Shown piece by piece: positions 8,345 to 17,445 of a stretch of DNA of 64,000 nt (within the stretch, counting starts at the first letter, position 1; each line of letters opens with the position of its first letter). This DNA is from Streptosporangiaceae bacterium (GTDB taxonomy: Bacteria > Actinomycetota > Actinomycetes > Streptosporangiales > Streptosporangiaceae): contig JAOPYK010000110.1 in assembly GCA_025964695.1 (NCBI GenBank), positions 1 to 64,000 of the forward strand. The letters are read 5' to 3'. The notes under the pieces are model-generated. The model saw only the letters and a list, made by a program, of their open reading frames with translations. It ran no database searches and had not been told where the DNA came from. The position numbers and the translations under genes were made by a program.

Positions 8345-10207
8345 ATGCCTCCGCTCAGGTCTCGTACGGTCACGCACGGCAGGAACATGGCCGGAGCCCG
8401 TGCTCTGCTCCGCGCCACCGGGGTAGCGCGCGAGGATTTCGGTAAGCCGATCATCGCGGTGGCCAACAGCTTCACCGAATTCGTGCCCGGCCACGTGCAC
8501 CTGCGCGAGGTGGCCCAGGTCGTGGCCGCGGCGGTCAAGGAGGCCGGCGGCATCCCGCGTGAGTTCAACACGATCGCGGTGGACGACGGCATCGCCATGG
8601 GCCACGGCGGCATGCTCTACTCGCTGCCCAGCCGGGAGCTCATCGCCGACGCCTGCGAGTACATGGTGAACGCGCACTGTGCGGACGCCATGATCTGCAT
8701 CTCCAACTGCGACAAGATCACGCCTGGCATGTTGATCGCCGCGATGCGACTCAACATCCCGACCGTGTTCGTCTCCGGTGGGCCGATGGAGGCGGGCAAG
8801 GTCACCGTGGTCAACGGCGAGGCGGTCACCACCCGCAAGCTGGACCTCATCGACCCGATGATCGCCGCGGCGGACGAGTCCGTCTCCGCGGAGGAGCTCG
8901 CCGAGATGGAGGAGAACGCGTGCCCGACCTGCGGGTCCTGCTCGGGCATGTTCACTGCCAACTCCATGAACTGCCTCACCGAGGCGCTGGGGCTCGCCCT
9001 GCCGGGCAACGGCACGACGCTGGCCACGCACGCCGCCCGCAAGAACCTCTTCCAGGACGCCGGCCGCCTGATCGTCGACCTCACGCGCACGTACTACGAG
9101 CAGGACGACGAGTCGGTCCTGCCGCTCAGCATCGCCACCCGCGACGCCTTCGAGAACGCGATGACGCTGGACGTGGCGATGGGCGGTTCGACCAACACGA
9201 TCCTGCACCTGCTGGCCGCCGCCCGGGAGGCGCGGGTCGACTTCGGGCTCAAGGAGATCGACGAGGTCTCCCGCCGGGTCCCGTGCATCTGCAAGCTCGC
9301 GCCGGCCACCGCGAAGTACCACGTCGAGGACGCTCACCGGGCCGGTGGCATCCCCGCCCTGCTCGCCGAACTGAACCGCGGCGGCCTGCTGCACCGCGAC
9401 GTCCACACCATCCACAGCGCGACCCTCGGCGAGTTCCTGGACGCCCACGACGTCCTGTCGCCGACCGTCAAGCCGGAGGTGGTGGAGCTCTTCCACGCCG
9501 CGCCCGGCGGAGTCCGCACCGTCAAGCCGTACGCCCAGCACACCCGCTGGGAGACGCTCGACCTGGACCGCGCCGAGGGCTGCATCCGCGACATCGAGCA
9601 CGCGTACACCAAGGACGGCGGGCTGGCGGTCCTGTACGGCAACATCGCTCCAGACGGCGCGATCGTGAAGACGGCCGGTGTCGAGGAGGAGCTGTGGACC
9701 TTCTCCGGCCCCGCAGTGGTCTTCGAGAGCCAGGACGAAGCGGTCGACGGCATCCTCAGCAACAGGGTCAAGCCGGGCGACGTGGTGGTCATCCGCTACG
9801 AGGGGCCCAAGGGCGGGCCGGGCATGCAGGAGATGCTCTACCCCACCAGCTTCCTCAAGGGCCGCGGGCTGGGCAAGGCGTGCGCCCTGATCACCGACGG
9901 CCGGTTCTCCGGCGGCACCAGCGGCCTTTCCATCGGCCACGCCTCCCCCGAGGCCGCGGCCGGCGGCATGATCGCCCTCGTCGAGGACGGTGACCAGATG
10001 GTCATCGACATTCCGCGCCGCGTTCTGGAGCTGGACGTGCCGCAGGACGAGCTGACCGCACGCCGCGAGAGGCTCGTCGCCGACCTGGGCGGCTTCCGGC
10101 CGCGCGACCGGCAGCGCCCGGTGAGCGTGGCCCTGCAGGCCTACGCCGCGATGGCCACCTCGGCCTCCACCGGCGCCGCCCGCGACATCACCCAGCTCAG
10201 CCCCTGA
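8345..10207 (+). CDS. ilvD: Dihydroxy-acid dehydratase
   Basis: 620 residues. It dehydrates dihydroxy-isovalerate and dihydroxy-methylvalerate to the 2-keto acids in isoleucine and valine synthesis. The iron-sulfur ligands appear in CDKITPGM (about residue 122) and [11 protein letters not shown] (about 192); the C-terminal [16 protein letters not shown] motif is present. The ATG at 8345 gives the family N-terminus [21 protein letters not shown]. An open frame extending to 8072 is upstream noncoding sequence that includes a tandem repeat. It is monocistronic, with a strong hairpin downstream. Confidence 0.97.
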   Translation: MPPLRSRTVTHGRNMAGARALLRATGVAREDFGKPIIAVANSFTEFVPGHVHLREVAQVVAAAVKEAGGIPREFNTIAVDDGIAMGHGGMLYSLPSRELIADACEYMVNAHCADAMICISNCDKITPGMLIAAMRLNIPTVFVSGGPMEAGKVTVVNGEAVTTRKLDLIDPMIAAADESVSAEELAEMEENACPTCGSCSGMFTANSMNCLTEALGLALPGNGTTLATHAARKNLFQDAGRLIVDLTRTYYEQDDESVLPLSIATRDAFENAMTLDVAMGGSTNTILHLLAAAREARVDFGLKEIDEVSRRVPCICKLAPATAKYHVEDAHRAGGIPALLAELNRGGLLHRDVHTIHSATLGEFLDAHDVLSPTVKPEVVELFHAAPGGVRTVKPYAQHTRWETLDLDRAEGCIRDIEHAYTKDGGLAVLYGNIAPDGAIVKTAGVEEELWTFSGPAVVFESQDEAVDGILSNRVKPGDVVVIRYEGPKGGPGMQEMLYPTSFLKGRGLGKACALITDGRFSGGTSGLSIGHASPEAAAGGMIALVEDGDQMVIDIPRRVLELDVPQDELTARRERLVADLGGFRPRDRQRPVSVALQAYAAMATSASTGAARDITQLSP

Positions 10208-10219
10208 CCCTTTTCTGGG

Positions 10220-10271
10220 CCGATGATGTTGTTCTGACCCCCTCCTGAGGGGGCCAGAACAACATCATCGG
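10220..10271. terminator. Bidirectional hairpin terminator between ilvD and the PI-PLC gene
   Basis: Perfect 17-base arms (CCGATGATGTTGTTCTG and complement) enclose a second stem CCCCC/GGGGG with loop TCCTGA. It sits between convergent stops at 10207 and 10292. A closely related hairpin occurs at 53438-53483. Confidence 0.85.
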
Positions 10272-10291
10272 AGTCCGGGGGGTCCCGGGGG

Positions 10292-11440
10292 TTACGGGGT
10301 GGGGATGGTGCAAGGGGCGGGGGTGCTGACCGGGTTGCAGCGGGCGGTCACGAAGCCGGGGAGCGCCGCGAAGTAGCCCGTGCCGAAGCGGGCGGCCATG
10401 CCGGGCACGGGATAGTCGGTGCTCACCCATTGGGCGCCACTGGCGAGGGCGGCGTCACGGGCCTTGGTGTCGCCGGATCGGGCTTCCACCGTGTCGGCGT
10501 CCGCCCGGGTACGGACGACGTATCCCTTGGCCACGAGGTCGTGGATCTCCGCCGCCGAACCGGCCGCGTCGTTGCGCTCCACGAAGGCGGCATCGGGCCG
10601 GCCGGGCTCGGAGTCGGTGAACAGGACCCGGCCTTCCAGGCTCGGATTGTCCTGCACGTAGCGGTCGCGGTAGGCACCGCCGTTGTCCATCAGGAACATG
10701 ATCTTCCCTCGGGCCGCATCCAGGGTCGGCCAGCCCCCGCTCAGAATCGACTGTTCGAGCGTTTTGCCGGGGGTCCGTACGTCGTCCGGCGTGAGCAGCT
10801 CGCCCGGGCTGAGGACCGAGCGGATCTCCTGCTCCAGGGCGAGCATCCGGTCCCGGGTCCAGGAGATCAGCGTCACCGGCGGAATCCCCTTCACGGGAAT
10901 GTCCAGCGTGTCCTTGAACTCCACCAGGATCGTGATGGGCACATGCGAGGGGTGCGCCCGCGACCAGGCCCGGACGGTCCGCAGGCAGTCCACGAACGTC
11001 AGACAGGTGCTGTGGTAGTCGATGCCGGCGATGTGCAGGACCTTGGTGCCGGGCTGCTTCATCTCCGGGTCGTACTCGGCCGGCTGGCCGGTCAGCGCCC
11101 GGATCGGCGGGGTCGCGTAGGCCCCGCCCTTGGGATCGGCGTAGACGTCCAGTTCGATCTGCCGCACGTGCTGCCCGTCGAACTGCTGACCGAGCGGCGG
11201 ATGGCTGTACTGCAACCCCTCCGCCAGGGAACCCCCGGCCGCGGAGATCAGACCGAACTCCTTCTGCGGAGGCTCGAACCGATAGCTGTTGTGGGTGCCG
11301 ATGACCTGGATCTGGTTGAGACGGAGTTCCGGGGCACGCGCCCCGGCGGATCCGGCGGGAAGCACGGCGGCGAGGAGCCCCGCGAGGGCGAGGGCGGCGG
11401 TGGGCAGCAGACGGCGGCGCGACGGGGGGAGATCGCTCAT
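10292..11440 (-). CDS. Secreted Ca2+-dependent PI-PLC-like phosphodiesterase
   Basis: 382 residues. The N-terminus has an RRR followed by a hydrophobic run and AGARA, a Tat- or Sec-type export signal of about 35 residues. The mature domain begins QVIGTHNSY, the first catalytic-His motif of the PI-PLC TIM barrel. ELDVYADP and HIAGIDYHSTC follow, as in the calcium-dependent phosphoinositide phospholipase C family. The protein probably cleaves an inositol phospholipid or related phosphodiester outside the cell; the substrate is not known. It is monocistronic, convergent with ilvD. Confidence 0.85.
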   Translation of the reverse strand: MSDLPPSRRRLLPTAALALAGLLAAVLPAGSAGARAPELRLNQIQVIGTHNSYRFEPPQKEFGLISAAGGSLAEGLQYSHPPLGQQFDGQHVRQIELDVYADPKGGAYATPPIRALTGQPAEYDPEMKQPGTKVLHIAGIDYHSTCLTFVDCLRTVRAWSRAHPSHVPITILVEFKDTLDIPVKGIPPVTLISWTRDRMLALEQEIRSVLSPGELLTPDDVRTPGKTLEQSILSGGWPTLDAARGKIMFLMDNGGAYRDRYVQDNPSLEGRVLFTDSEPGRPDAAFVERNDAAGSAAEIHDLVAKGYVVRTRADADTVEARSGDTKARDAALASGAQWVSTDYPVPGMAARFGTGYFAALPGFVTARCNPVSTPAPCTIPTP

Positions 11441-11504
11441 GAACGTGAGAAGATCTCAGATCCCCTGTGACGTCAAGAGACCAGAGTGGCCGATGTTGTC
11501 CTAA

Positions 11505-11551
11505 CCCGGCCGTGATCGTACAGTGCCGTCGGCGCCGCGATCACGGCCGGG
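11505..11551 (-). terminator. Terminator after the cupin gene
   Basis: Perfect 14-base arms (CCCGGCCGTGATCG and complement) with a 19-base loop lie seven bases beyond the cupin stop. Just outside, at about 11490, is an unpaired half copy (CGATGTTGTCCT) of the hairpin family seen at 10220 and 53438. Confidence 0.75.
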
Positions 11552-11557
11552 CGGGGC

Positions 11558-11920
11558 TCAGGCGTCGCGGTGGACGGTGTCGGGCGTGAAGGCGGGCAGG
11601 CAGACCGCGAGGTACTCGGCCCCGGCGGGGTCCGGTGAGCTGTAGCGGACCCACTCCCCCGCCTTGGTCTGGACGGCCTGACCGGCGGCGACGTCCAGGG
11701 CGCCGCCTTCGTACTCCACGTGCAGCGTGCCGTTGAGCACCAGGGTGAACTCGTCGAACTCGGGGCGCTGGCCGGGCTCGGCCCAGCCCGACGGGCTGCG
11801 CATGTGGGCGATGCTGAGGCGCGACTCCCCGGTGTTCACCCCGCCGACGTACTCGTCGATCAGTTTGGGCGGCTCACCGGCCGCCGTGACCCGGGACGGC
11901 TTCTCGATCAGTTCAGGCAT
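11558..11920 (-). CDS. Cupin domain protein
   Basis: 120 residues forming a single cupin beta-barrel. Motif 1 is degenerate (PEFDEFTLVLNGTLHVEYEGG), with Glu and Asp but no clear two-His metal site. Motif 2 is around GQAVQTKAGEWVRY. A metal-independent or sugar/ligand-binding role is possible; no substrate can be assigned. It lies 27 bases after the zinc-ribbon gene and is probably the last gene of an HNH-zinc ribbon-cupin unit ending at the hairpin at 11505. Confidence 0.8.
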   Translation of the reverse strand: MPELIEKPSRVTAAGEPPKLIDEYVGGVNTGESRLSIAHMRSPSGWAEPGQRPEFDEFTLVLNGTLHVEYEGGALDVAAGQAVQTKAGEWVRYSSPDPAGAEYLAVCLPAFTPDTVHRDA

Positions 11921-11947
11921 TGGCCCAGTATGCCCGCAGGCCAGGGC

Positions 11948-12160
11948 TCAGCCGCAACAACCGCCGCCACAGCATCCGCCACCGCCCCCGGCCGGCCGCG
12001 GAGCGGGTGCCCCACCACCGCCATAGGCGACGGTGGACAGCAACTTGACGGAGTCGTCGTGACCGGACGGGCATGTGGCCGGCGCGGACGACTCGCTCAT
12101 CGGCCGGGACAGCTCGAAGGTGTCCCCGCAGGAGCGGCAGCGGTATTCATAACGTGGCAC
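11948..12160 (-). CDS. FmdB-family zinc ribbon protein
   Basis: 70 residues. YEYRCRSCGDTFEL gives the CxxC knuckle of FmdB/CxxC_CXXC_SSSS regulatory proteins and CPSGHDD the second metal-binding element. The tail is the Gly-rich GGGGGCCGGGCCG found in many actinobacterial members. The GTG at 12160 (VPRYEYRC) matches the family start; a frame to 12208 would overlap the HNH gene. The ribosome binding site is weak, so coupling to the HNH gene, 14 bases upstream, is likely. The function is unknown. Confidence 0.85.
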   Translation of the reverse strand: MPRYEYRCRSCGDTFELSRPMSESSAPATCPSGHDDSVKLLSTVAYGGGGAPAPRPAGGGGGCCGGGCCG

Positions 12161-12174
12161 GGGACCAGGATAGG

Positions 12175-12684
12175 TCAGGCCGCGGGTTCGCTGACGTACA
12201 GCGCCCACTGCGGATCGCCGTCGTGGACGATGCCGATGAGCCGCCAGTGCGCGCCGCGGGGCACCGCGGGGGTCATGGGCAGCGTCCAGCCGATCTCCTC
12301 GAGGAGCCGGTCGGCCTTACGGTGATTGCAGGTCATGCAGGAGGCGACGCAGTTCTCCCAGGTGTGCTTGCCGCCACGGCTGCGTGGCTGCACATGGTCG
12401 ATGGTCTCGGCATGGCGTCCGCAGTAGGCACATCGGTAGTTGTCGCGCCGCATCAGCGCGGCCCGGGTCAGCGGGACCCGCGTCCGGAAAGGGATGCGCA
12501 CGTATCTGCGCAGCCGGATCACCGAGGGCACCTGTATGGAGTTCGTCGCGGAGCGGAGCAGGGCACCCGAGGCGTCGTGGTGGACGACCTCGGCCTTCTC
12601 CCGGAGTACGAGGCACACGGCCCGCCGGAGCGGCAGTGTGGTAAGTGGCTCGTATGTCGCATTCAGGAGAAGGACCTGGCGCAT
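12175..12684 (-). CDS. HNH endonuclease family protein
   Basis: 169 residues. The HNH core runs RDNYRCAYCG, then TIDHVQPRSRGG, then WENCVASCMTCNHRKAD, with two zinc-binding CxxC pairs and the catalytic His. The N-terminal half (LLLNATYEPLTTLPLRRAV) is the conserved extension of a widespread actinobacterial and cyanobacterial HNH family. That family is not linked to introns or phages and is of unknown role. It is the first gene of the probable unit with the zinc-ribbon and cupin genes. Confidence 0.88.
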   Translation of the reverse strand: MRQVLLLNATYEPLTTLPLRRAVCLVLREKAEVVHHDASGALLRSATNSIQVPSVIRLRRYVRIPFRTRVPLTRAALMRRDNYRCAYCGRHAETIDHVQPRSRGGKHTWENCVASCMTCNHRKADRLLEEIGWTLPMTPAVPRGAHWRLIGIVHDGDPQWALYVSEPAA

Positions 12685-12908
12685 CAGACGGCCTCCGCCG
12701 GTATCAGGGCGGCGGCCGCCCAGCAGGCCACGACCGGGCGCGCCTTGCGCCTGGACCCGGCCGAGCCATCCAGCACTAGTACACCCGCCACGAGGACCTC
12801 CTCACGGGCGAACCCGAAGCTGAAATCAGTGTGACTGCTGGGAAGGTGATCCCGCTACCCCAATCATCCCCAATCCGGCCGGCGTCCAGACGTGACAGGA
12901 CGGCAAGA

Positions 12909-12943
12909 ACTCCCAGGACCGCGCCGTACGCGGTCCTGGGAGT
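12909..12943 (-). terminator. Terminator after the secreted repeat protein gene
   Basis: Perfect 15-base arms (ACTCCCAGGACCGCG and complement) with a 5-base loop end 19 bases beyond the stop at 12963. Between this hairpin and the HNH start (12685-12908) only AT-poor noncoding sequence with the HNH promoter is expected. Confidence 0.8.
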
Positions 12944-12962
12944 CCAGTAGGGAACCGCCGAA

Positions 12963-13622
12963 TCAGGCCGGGCGGACCCGCGCGTGGCCGGCCGTGACCG
13001 GGGCGCCGCTCCTGCCGGACACCGGAGCGCCCGCCCGACCGGATGCCGGGGCCGCCCCAACAGACCCCGGAGCTGCGCTCGTGCCGGACGCCGGGGCACC
13101 CGTCCCGGCCGACTCCGGAACCCCCGCCTCAGCGGACACCGGGGCACCGGCCCCGACCGACGCCGGGGCGTCCGTTCCTGCAGGTGGGTTCCCCGTCACC
13201 TCCCAGGCCGCCTGACCGTTGATCCGCACGTCCAAGGCCTCGCCTGGCGGCACATCGGCCTCGATGACGCCGTGCTGCTCCTCGCCGGGCGACACCACGT
13301 CGAACGGGCACGTGACCACCGTGCCCTGGGCCGCGCACGGCGCCGAGACCCTGGTCACGGTCAACCTCGGGTCAAGGCGATGGATTAGCACGAGGTTGTT
13401 CACCGCGTCCTGGCCCGCGTTCGTGAGCGTCCAATGCCAGACGACATGATCACGGTTCTTGCTGAGCTCGGGCGCCGCGTAGCCGAGCTGAACCCCCTGG
13501 CCACCCGTGCCCGGTGTGCTGCCGGCGTATGCGGGCACCGGCAGGGACATCATCGACCCGGCCACGGCGATCCCGATCACCGCCGGCGCCGACCAGTGTC
13601 GTCCCCCGAAGATGCGCTTCAC
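12963..13622 (-). CDS. Secreted DUF11-like protein with Pro/Ala/Ser/Gly-rich tail
   Basis: 219 residues. The GTG start at 13622 has GAGGGGG upstream. A Sec signal peptide (residues 1 to about 33, ending PAYAGS) precedes one immunoglobulin-like domain resembling DUF11/conserved-repeat domains (about 45-140; WHWTLTNAGQDAVNNLVLIHRLDP). The last 80 residues are low-complexity, with irregular GAPVS/GAPAS units. There is no LPxTG anchor, so release or loose wall association is likely. The upstream two-thirds of the open frame, to 15860, is antisense to the prolyl oligopeptidase gene and was not used. Confidence 0.75.
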   Translation of the reverse strand: MKRIFGGRHWSAPAVIGIAVAGSMMSLPVPAYAGSTPGTGGQGVQLGYAAPELSKNRDHVVWHWTLTNAGQDAVNNLVLIHRLDPRLTVTRVSAPCAAQGTVVTCPFDVVSPGEEQHGVIEADVPPGEALDVRINGQAAWEVTGNPPAGTDAPASVGAGAPVSAEAGVPESAGTGAPASGTSAAPGSVGAAPASGRAGAPVSGRSGAPVTAGHARVRPA

Positions 13623-13787
13623 TGTGCTCCCCCTCATCGAATCGCTATCCGATCTCCGCCACTTGTACCGGAGACCACCGGCGCATTCACCTCGCCACAC
13701 GCAGATCATCCTGACGAAACCGCAGCTCAGCAGGGTAAGTACCCCGGCGAACACCACCGTTTCCCACCAGCACGTAAGGTGCGAGCC

Positions 13788-15884
13788 ATGAGCCGCCCCT
13801 CGCCGCCGATGGCGTACCCGCCCGCCCACCGCCAGGAGATCGTCGAAGACCTGCGCGGTCACCGGGTCCCGGACCCCTACCGCTGGCTGGAGGACGCGCG
13901 GAGCGAGGACACCCGCACGTGGCTGACGGCGCAGGACGAGCTGTTCCACCGGCACGTCGACGGCCTGCCTGGCCGGGAACGGCTGCGCAAGCGGATCAGC
14001 GAGCTGCTCGGCGCCGGACATGTGAGCTCCCCCACCTGGCGTGGTGACGTGCGGTTCTTCATGCGCCGCACCGCCGAGCAGGAACACGCGGTGCTCTACA
14101 CGGCCGATGCCGAGGGGGCGGAGACCGCACTGATCGACCCGACGGAGATCGACCCCGCCGGGACGACGACGCTGGACTCCTGGCGGCCGGACCTCGAGGG
14201 CAGGCTGCTCGCCTATCAGCTCTCCCATGGCGGCGACGAGGAGTCGCTGCTCTACGTCATGGACCTCGCGAGCGGCGAGCAGGTCGAGGGGCCGATCGAA
14301 CGCAGCCGCTACTCCCCCATCGCCTGGCTGCCCGGCGGGGACGCCTACTACTACGTGCGCCGGCTGCCCAAGGACCAGGTGCCCGAGGGCGAGGACCAGT
14401 ACCACCGACGGGTCTATCTGCACCGGGTCGGCACCGATCCGGACACCGACGATGTCCTGGTCTTCGGCGAGGGGATGGAGAAGACCAACTACTACAACAT
14501 CTCGGTGAGCCGCGACGGCCGCTGGCTGACCATCTCCGCCTCCCAGGGCACCGCCCCGCGCAACGATCTGTGGATCGCCGACCTCTCCGCCTCCGCGCCC
14601 GGCCGTCCCGCGCTCCAGGTCGTACAGCAGGACGTGGACGCCGAGACCGGGCTGTACGTCGGCCGGGACGGACGGGCGTACGTCTTCACCGACCGGGACG
14701 CGCCACGTGCCCGGCTGTGCGTGACCGACCCCGCGGACCCGGGGCACGAGACGTGGCGGGATCTCATCCCCGAGGACCCGGAGGCGGTGCTCACCGACTT
14801 CGCCATCCTCGACGGGCCCGAGCTGGAGCGGCCGGTGCTGCTGGCCGGCTGGACCCGGCACGCCATCAGCGAGATCACCGTCCACGACCTCGAGACCGGC
14901 GAACGGACCGGCACGGTGCCGACCCCCGGGCTGGGGTCCATCGGCGGCCTCGCCGAACGGCCCGAGGGCGGGCACGAGGCGTGGTTCGGCTACACCGACA
15001 ACGTCACTCCGGCCTCGGTGGAGCGGTACGACGCGCGTACCGGTGAGACCGGGCTTTGGGCTTCGGCCCCCGGCAGCGTGGACGTTCCCGAGGTGCAGAC
15101 CCGCCAGGTCGCCTACTCGTCCAAGGACGGGACGCAGGTCCGGATGCTGGTGATCGGCCGCGCGGACGGCGGCCCGCGGCCCACCATCCTGTACGGCTAC
15201 GGGGGCTTCAACGTCCCGCTGACCCCGGCGTACTCCGCGGGGGTGCTGGCCTGGGTGGAGGCCGGCGGGGTCTATGCGATCGCCAACCTGCGCGGCGGCT
15301 CCGAGGAGGGTGAGGACTGGCACCGCGCGGGCATGCTGGACCGCAAACAGAACGTCTTCGACGACTTCCACGCCGCCGCGGAGAAGCTCATCGCCGACGG
15401 CTGGACCACCCCGGACCGGCTGGCGATCTCGGGCGGCTCCAACGGCGGGTTGCTGGTGGGTGCGGCCCTGACCCAGCGCCCGGAACTGTACGCGGCGGTG
15501 GTCTGCTCGGCGCCGCTGCTGGACATGGTGCGATACGAGCGGTTCGGGCTGGGCCAGACCTGGAACGGGGAGTACGGCTCGGCCGACGACCCCGAGCAGC
15601 TCGGCTGGCTGCTGGAGTACTCCCCTTACCACCGGGTGCGCGAGGGGGTGGCGTATCCGGCGACGCTGTTCACCGTGTTCGAGAACGACGGCCGGGTCGA
15701 CCCGCTGCACGCCCGCAAGATGTGCGCGGCCCTGCAGCATGCGACCTCTGCCGAGGCACCGATCGTGCTCCGCAACGAGAGCGAGGTCGGGCACAGCGCC
15801 CGTTCGGTGAGCCGCAGCGTGGACCTGTCGGTGGACACCCTGTCCTTCATGGCCGCGCACACCGGCCTGCTATCACCCCGCTGA
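13788..15884 (+). CDS. Prolyl oligopeptidase (S9A)
   Basis: 698 residues, normal for the family. A seven-bladed propeller (about 80-410) covers an alpha/beta-hydrolase domain formed by the N- and C-termini. The N-terminus DPYRWLED is typical. The catalytic triad is Ser in SGGSNGG (about 550), Asp in ENDGRVDP (about 637) and His in VGHSARS (about 668). It cleaves short peptides after proline. No signal peptide is seen, so it is cytoplasmic. The ATG at 13788 is preceded by TAAGGTGCG. It is divergent from the secreted protein gene. Confidence 0.95.
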   Translation: MSRPSPPMAYPPAHRQEIVEDLRGHRVPDPYRWLEDARSEDTRTWLTAQDELFHRHVDGLPGRERLRKRISELLGAGHVSSPTWRGDVRFFMRRTAEQEHAVLYTADAEGAETALIDPTEIDPAGTTTLDSWRPDLEGRLLAYQLSHGGDEESLLYVMDLASGEQVEGPIERSRYSPIAWLPGGDAYYYVRRLPKDQVPEGEDQYHRRVYLHRVGTDPDTDDVLVFGEGMEKTNYYNISVSRDGRWLTISASQGTAPRNDLWIADLSASAPGRPALQVVQQDVDAETGLYVGRDGRAYVFTDRDAPRARLCVTDPADPGHETWRDLIPEDPEAVLTDFAILDGPELERPVLLAGWTRHAISEITVHDLETGERTGTVPTPGLGSIGGLAERPEGGHEAWFGYTDNVTPASVERYDARTGETGLWASAPGSVDVPEVQTRQVAYSSKDGTQVRMLVIGRADGGPRPTILYGYGGFNVPLTPAYSAGVLAWVEAGGVYAIANLRGGSEEGEDWHRAGMLDRKQNVFDDFHAAAEKLIADGWTTPDRLAISGGSNGGLLVGAALTQRPELYAAVVCSAPLLDMVRYERFGLGQTWNGEYGSADDPEQLGWLLEYSPYHRVREGVAYPATLFTVFENDGRVDPLHARKMCAALQHATSAEAPIVLRNESEVGHSARSVSRSVDLSVDTLSFMAAHTGLLSPR

Positions 15885-15989
15885 GGTCCATCTGGTCATC
15901 GAGGTGGTCTCACCCGAGTCCGGCACGAACGCCACCGGTTACAGCGGGGTAGGCTCGATCACATCGGGCCAGGACGCGTGGCCCCGCTT

Positions 15990-16008
15990 ATTCGACTCGT
16001 GATCGAAT
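15990..16008 (+). promoter_or_regulatory. Inverted repeat ahead of the methyltransferase gene
   Basis: ATTCGA and TCGAAT, separated by seven bases, end seven bases before the ATG at 16016. The position would suit an operator or a structured short leader. The regulator is unknown. Confidence 0.35.
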
Positions 16009-16015
16009 ACATCTC

Positions 16016-16789
16016 ATGGCCGTACCGACCGCATATGAGCGGATCCTCAAGCTGCTCGACACCGCTCCCGCCGATCCGGATCTGTCCGGCGGCTATCTGA
16101 ACCTGCTCGACACCGCACCGGCGCCGAGCCCGGCGCAGAGCGTGATGCAGTCGACCTTCCTGCCCAAGATCTACGAGCGTCTGTGGCGGCCGGTGGGTTT
16201 CAACCTGGCCAAGGGTTGGCCGTTCGGGCCGAGCACCGCCGAGGAGTTCGCGCTGGCCCGGGAGCGGCTGGGGCTCGGCCGGCCGGGAGCGGAGGCCGGT
16301 CCGGCCGCGACGGTGCTGGATGTCGCCTGCGGTCCCGGCAATGTGACCCGTGGGCTCGCGGCGGGCGTGGGCGAGGAGGGGCTGACCGTCGGCATCGACA
16401 TGTCGCCGACGATGCTCAGCCGGGCGGTCAGCGACACCGCGCTCCCGAACGTCGGCTATGTGCGCGGGGACGCGGTGGACCTGCCGTTCCAGGCCGGTTC
16501 CTTCGACGCGGTGTGCTGCTTCGGCGCCCTGTACCTGTTCAGTGACCCGTGGGCGGCGCTCGACGGAATGACCCGGGTGCTGAAGCCCGGTGGGCGGATC
16601 GCGGTCCTCACCTCGCGGCGGCCGCGGCTGCCGTTGAGCCGGCTGGCCGGGGCGTTCGCCGTCAGGGCGGCGGGGATGACCATGTTCGGTGATACCGACG
16701 TGACCGAGGCCCTCGCCGGGCGAGGGTTCGAGGACGTACGGCGGCGGAGCTATCCGCTGATGCAGTTCGTCTCCGCACGGCTCGGCTGA
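16016..16789 (+). CDS. Class I SAM-dependent methyltransferase
   Basis: 257 residues. The SAM-binding motif I is VLDVACGPGNVTRGLA (about residue 101). GIDMSPTML, GDAVDLPF and the post-motif LKPGGRIAVL follow, as in the UbiE/arsenite-methyltransferase-like group. The substrate is unknown. The first 45 residues contain an internal duplication, LLDTAPA occurring twice about 20 residues apart, which is unusual for the family and may be a linker. It is monocistronic, ending at a strong hairpin. Confidence 0.85.
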   Translation: MAVPTAYERILKLLDTAPADPDLSGGYLNLLDTAPAPSPAQSVMQSTFLPKIYERLWRPVGFNLAKGWPFGPSTAEEFALARERLGLGRPGAEAGPAATVLDVACGPGNVTRGLAAGVGEEGLTVGIDMSPTMLSRAVSDTALPNVGYVRGDAVDLPFQAGSFDAVCCFGALYLFSDPWAALDGMTRVLKPGGRIAVLTSRRPRLPLSRLAGAFAVRAAGMTMFGDTDVTEALAGRGFEDVRRRSYPLMQFVSARLG

Positions 16790-16791
16790 GC

Positions 16792-16839
16792 GGGAACGGA
16801 TCGCGCACCGGACCGCGCTCCGGTAGGCGATCCGTTCCC
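16792..16839. terminator. Bidirectional hairpin terminator
   Basis: Perfect 13-base arms (GGGAACGGATCGC and complement) lie between the convergent methyltransferase and acetyltransferase stops at 16789 and 16842. Confidence 0.85.
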
Positions 16840-16841
16840 CC

Positions 16842-17441
16842 TCAGCCGAGGGGTTTCTCGAGATGGATGTTCGTGATGCCGTTGATGATCTCGCGTCGGG
16901 TCTCCTGCCAGCCGAAGCCGCGGTAGAGCTCCAGCGCCGGTCGCTGGTACGACGTCGTGTCGCCGCGCAGCATCAGGTAGCCGAGTTCCCGGGCGCGTTC
17001 CTCCAGCGCCCTGACGACGGCCGAGCCGTATCCGCGCCGCTGGACGTCCGGGCTCACCCGCAGCCGTACCATCTCGCCGACGTCGCTCGGCTGAGCGCCG
17101 TGGCCCGTAAAAGGGCGGAGGCCGCCCATCGCCACCGGCCGTCCGGTCTCCAGCGTGCCGACGAGGAACTCACCGCCGTCGCGCAGGTAGAGCTCTCGCA
17201 TCTGGAACAGGTCGTACTCGTAATAGACACCGTCCCCCGGGCGCAACCCGACCCGGGCGAGCCCTTCGCGGTGCAGGGTGAGAACGGTGTCCAGGTCGGC
17301 CGGATGGTAGCGGCGGATCAGCAGGTCGCCGAACTCCCAGACCGGAGGTTCCGCGCGGAGCCGGAACAGGGTGGGAGTACGGCCGGCCGGCCATTCGGTG
17401 GTGCGTCCCTCATCCCCGCCGACGAAAGCAGGTGTGATCAT
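16842..17441 (-). CDS. GNAT family N-acetyltransferase
   Basis: 199 residues. The GNAT fold is shown by RLRVSPDVQRRGYGSAVVRALEERA (acetyl-CoA pyrophosphate loop, about 120-145) and YRGFGW near the C-terminus. The first 45 residues are an extra N-terminal segment. The ATG at 17441 lies four bases after the stop of the HTH-TPR gene, indicating co-transcription and coupling; an open frame further upstream would overlap that gene. The substrate is not known. Confidence 0.82.
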   Translation of the reverse strand: MITPAFVGGDEGRTTEWPAGRTPTLFRLRAEPPVWEFGDLLIRRYHPADLDTVLTLHREGLARVGLRPGDGVYYEYDLFQMRELYLRDGGEFLVGTLETGRPVAMGGLRPFTGHGAQPSDVGEMVRLRVSPDVQRRGYGSAVVRALEERARELGYLMLRGDTTSYQRPALELYRGFGWQETRREIINGITNIHLEKPLG

Positions 17442-17445
17442 GACG

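Noticed and set aside
8192-9940. 582-codon minus-strand frame
   Set aside because: Antisense of ilvD, with no motifs.
13638-15860. Upstream extension of the secreted protein frame
   Set aside because: Antisense of prolyl oligopeptidase; a good start with ribosome binding site and signal peptide lies at 13622.
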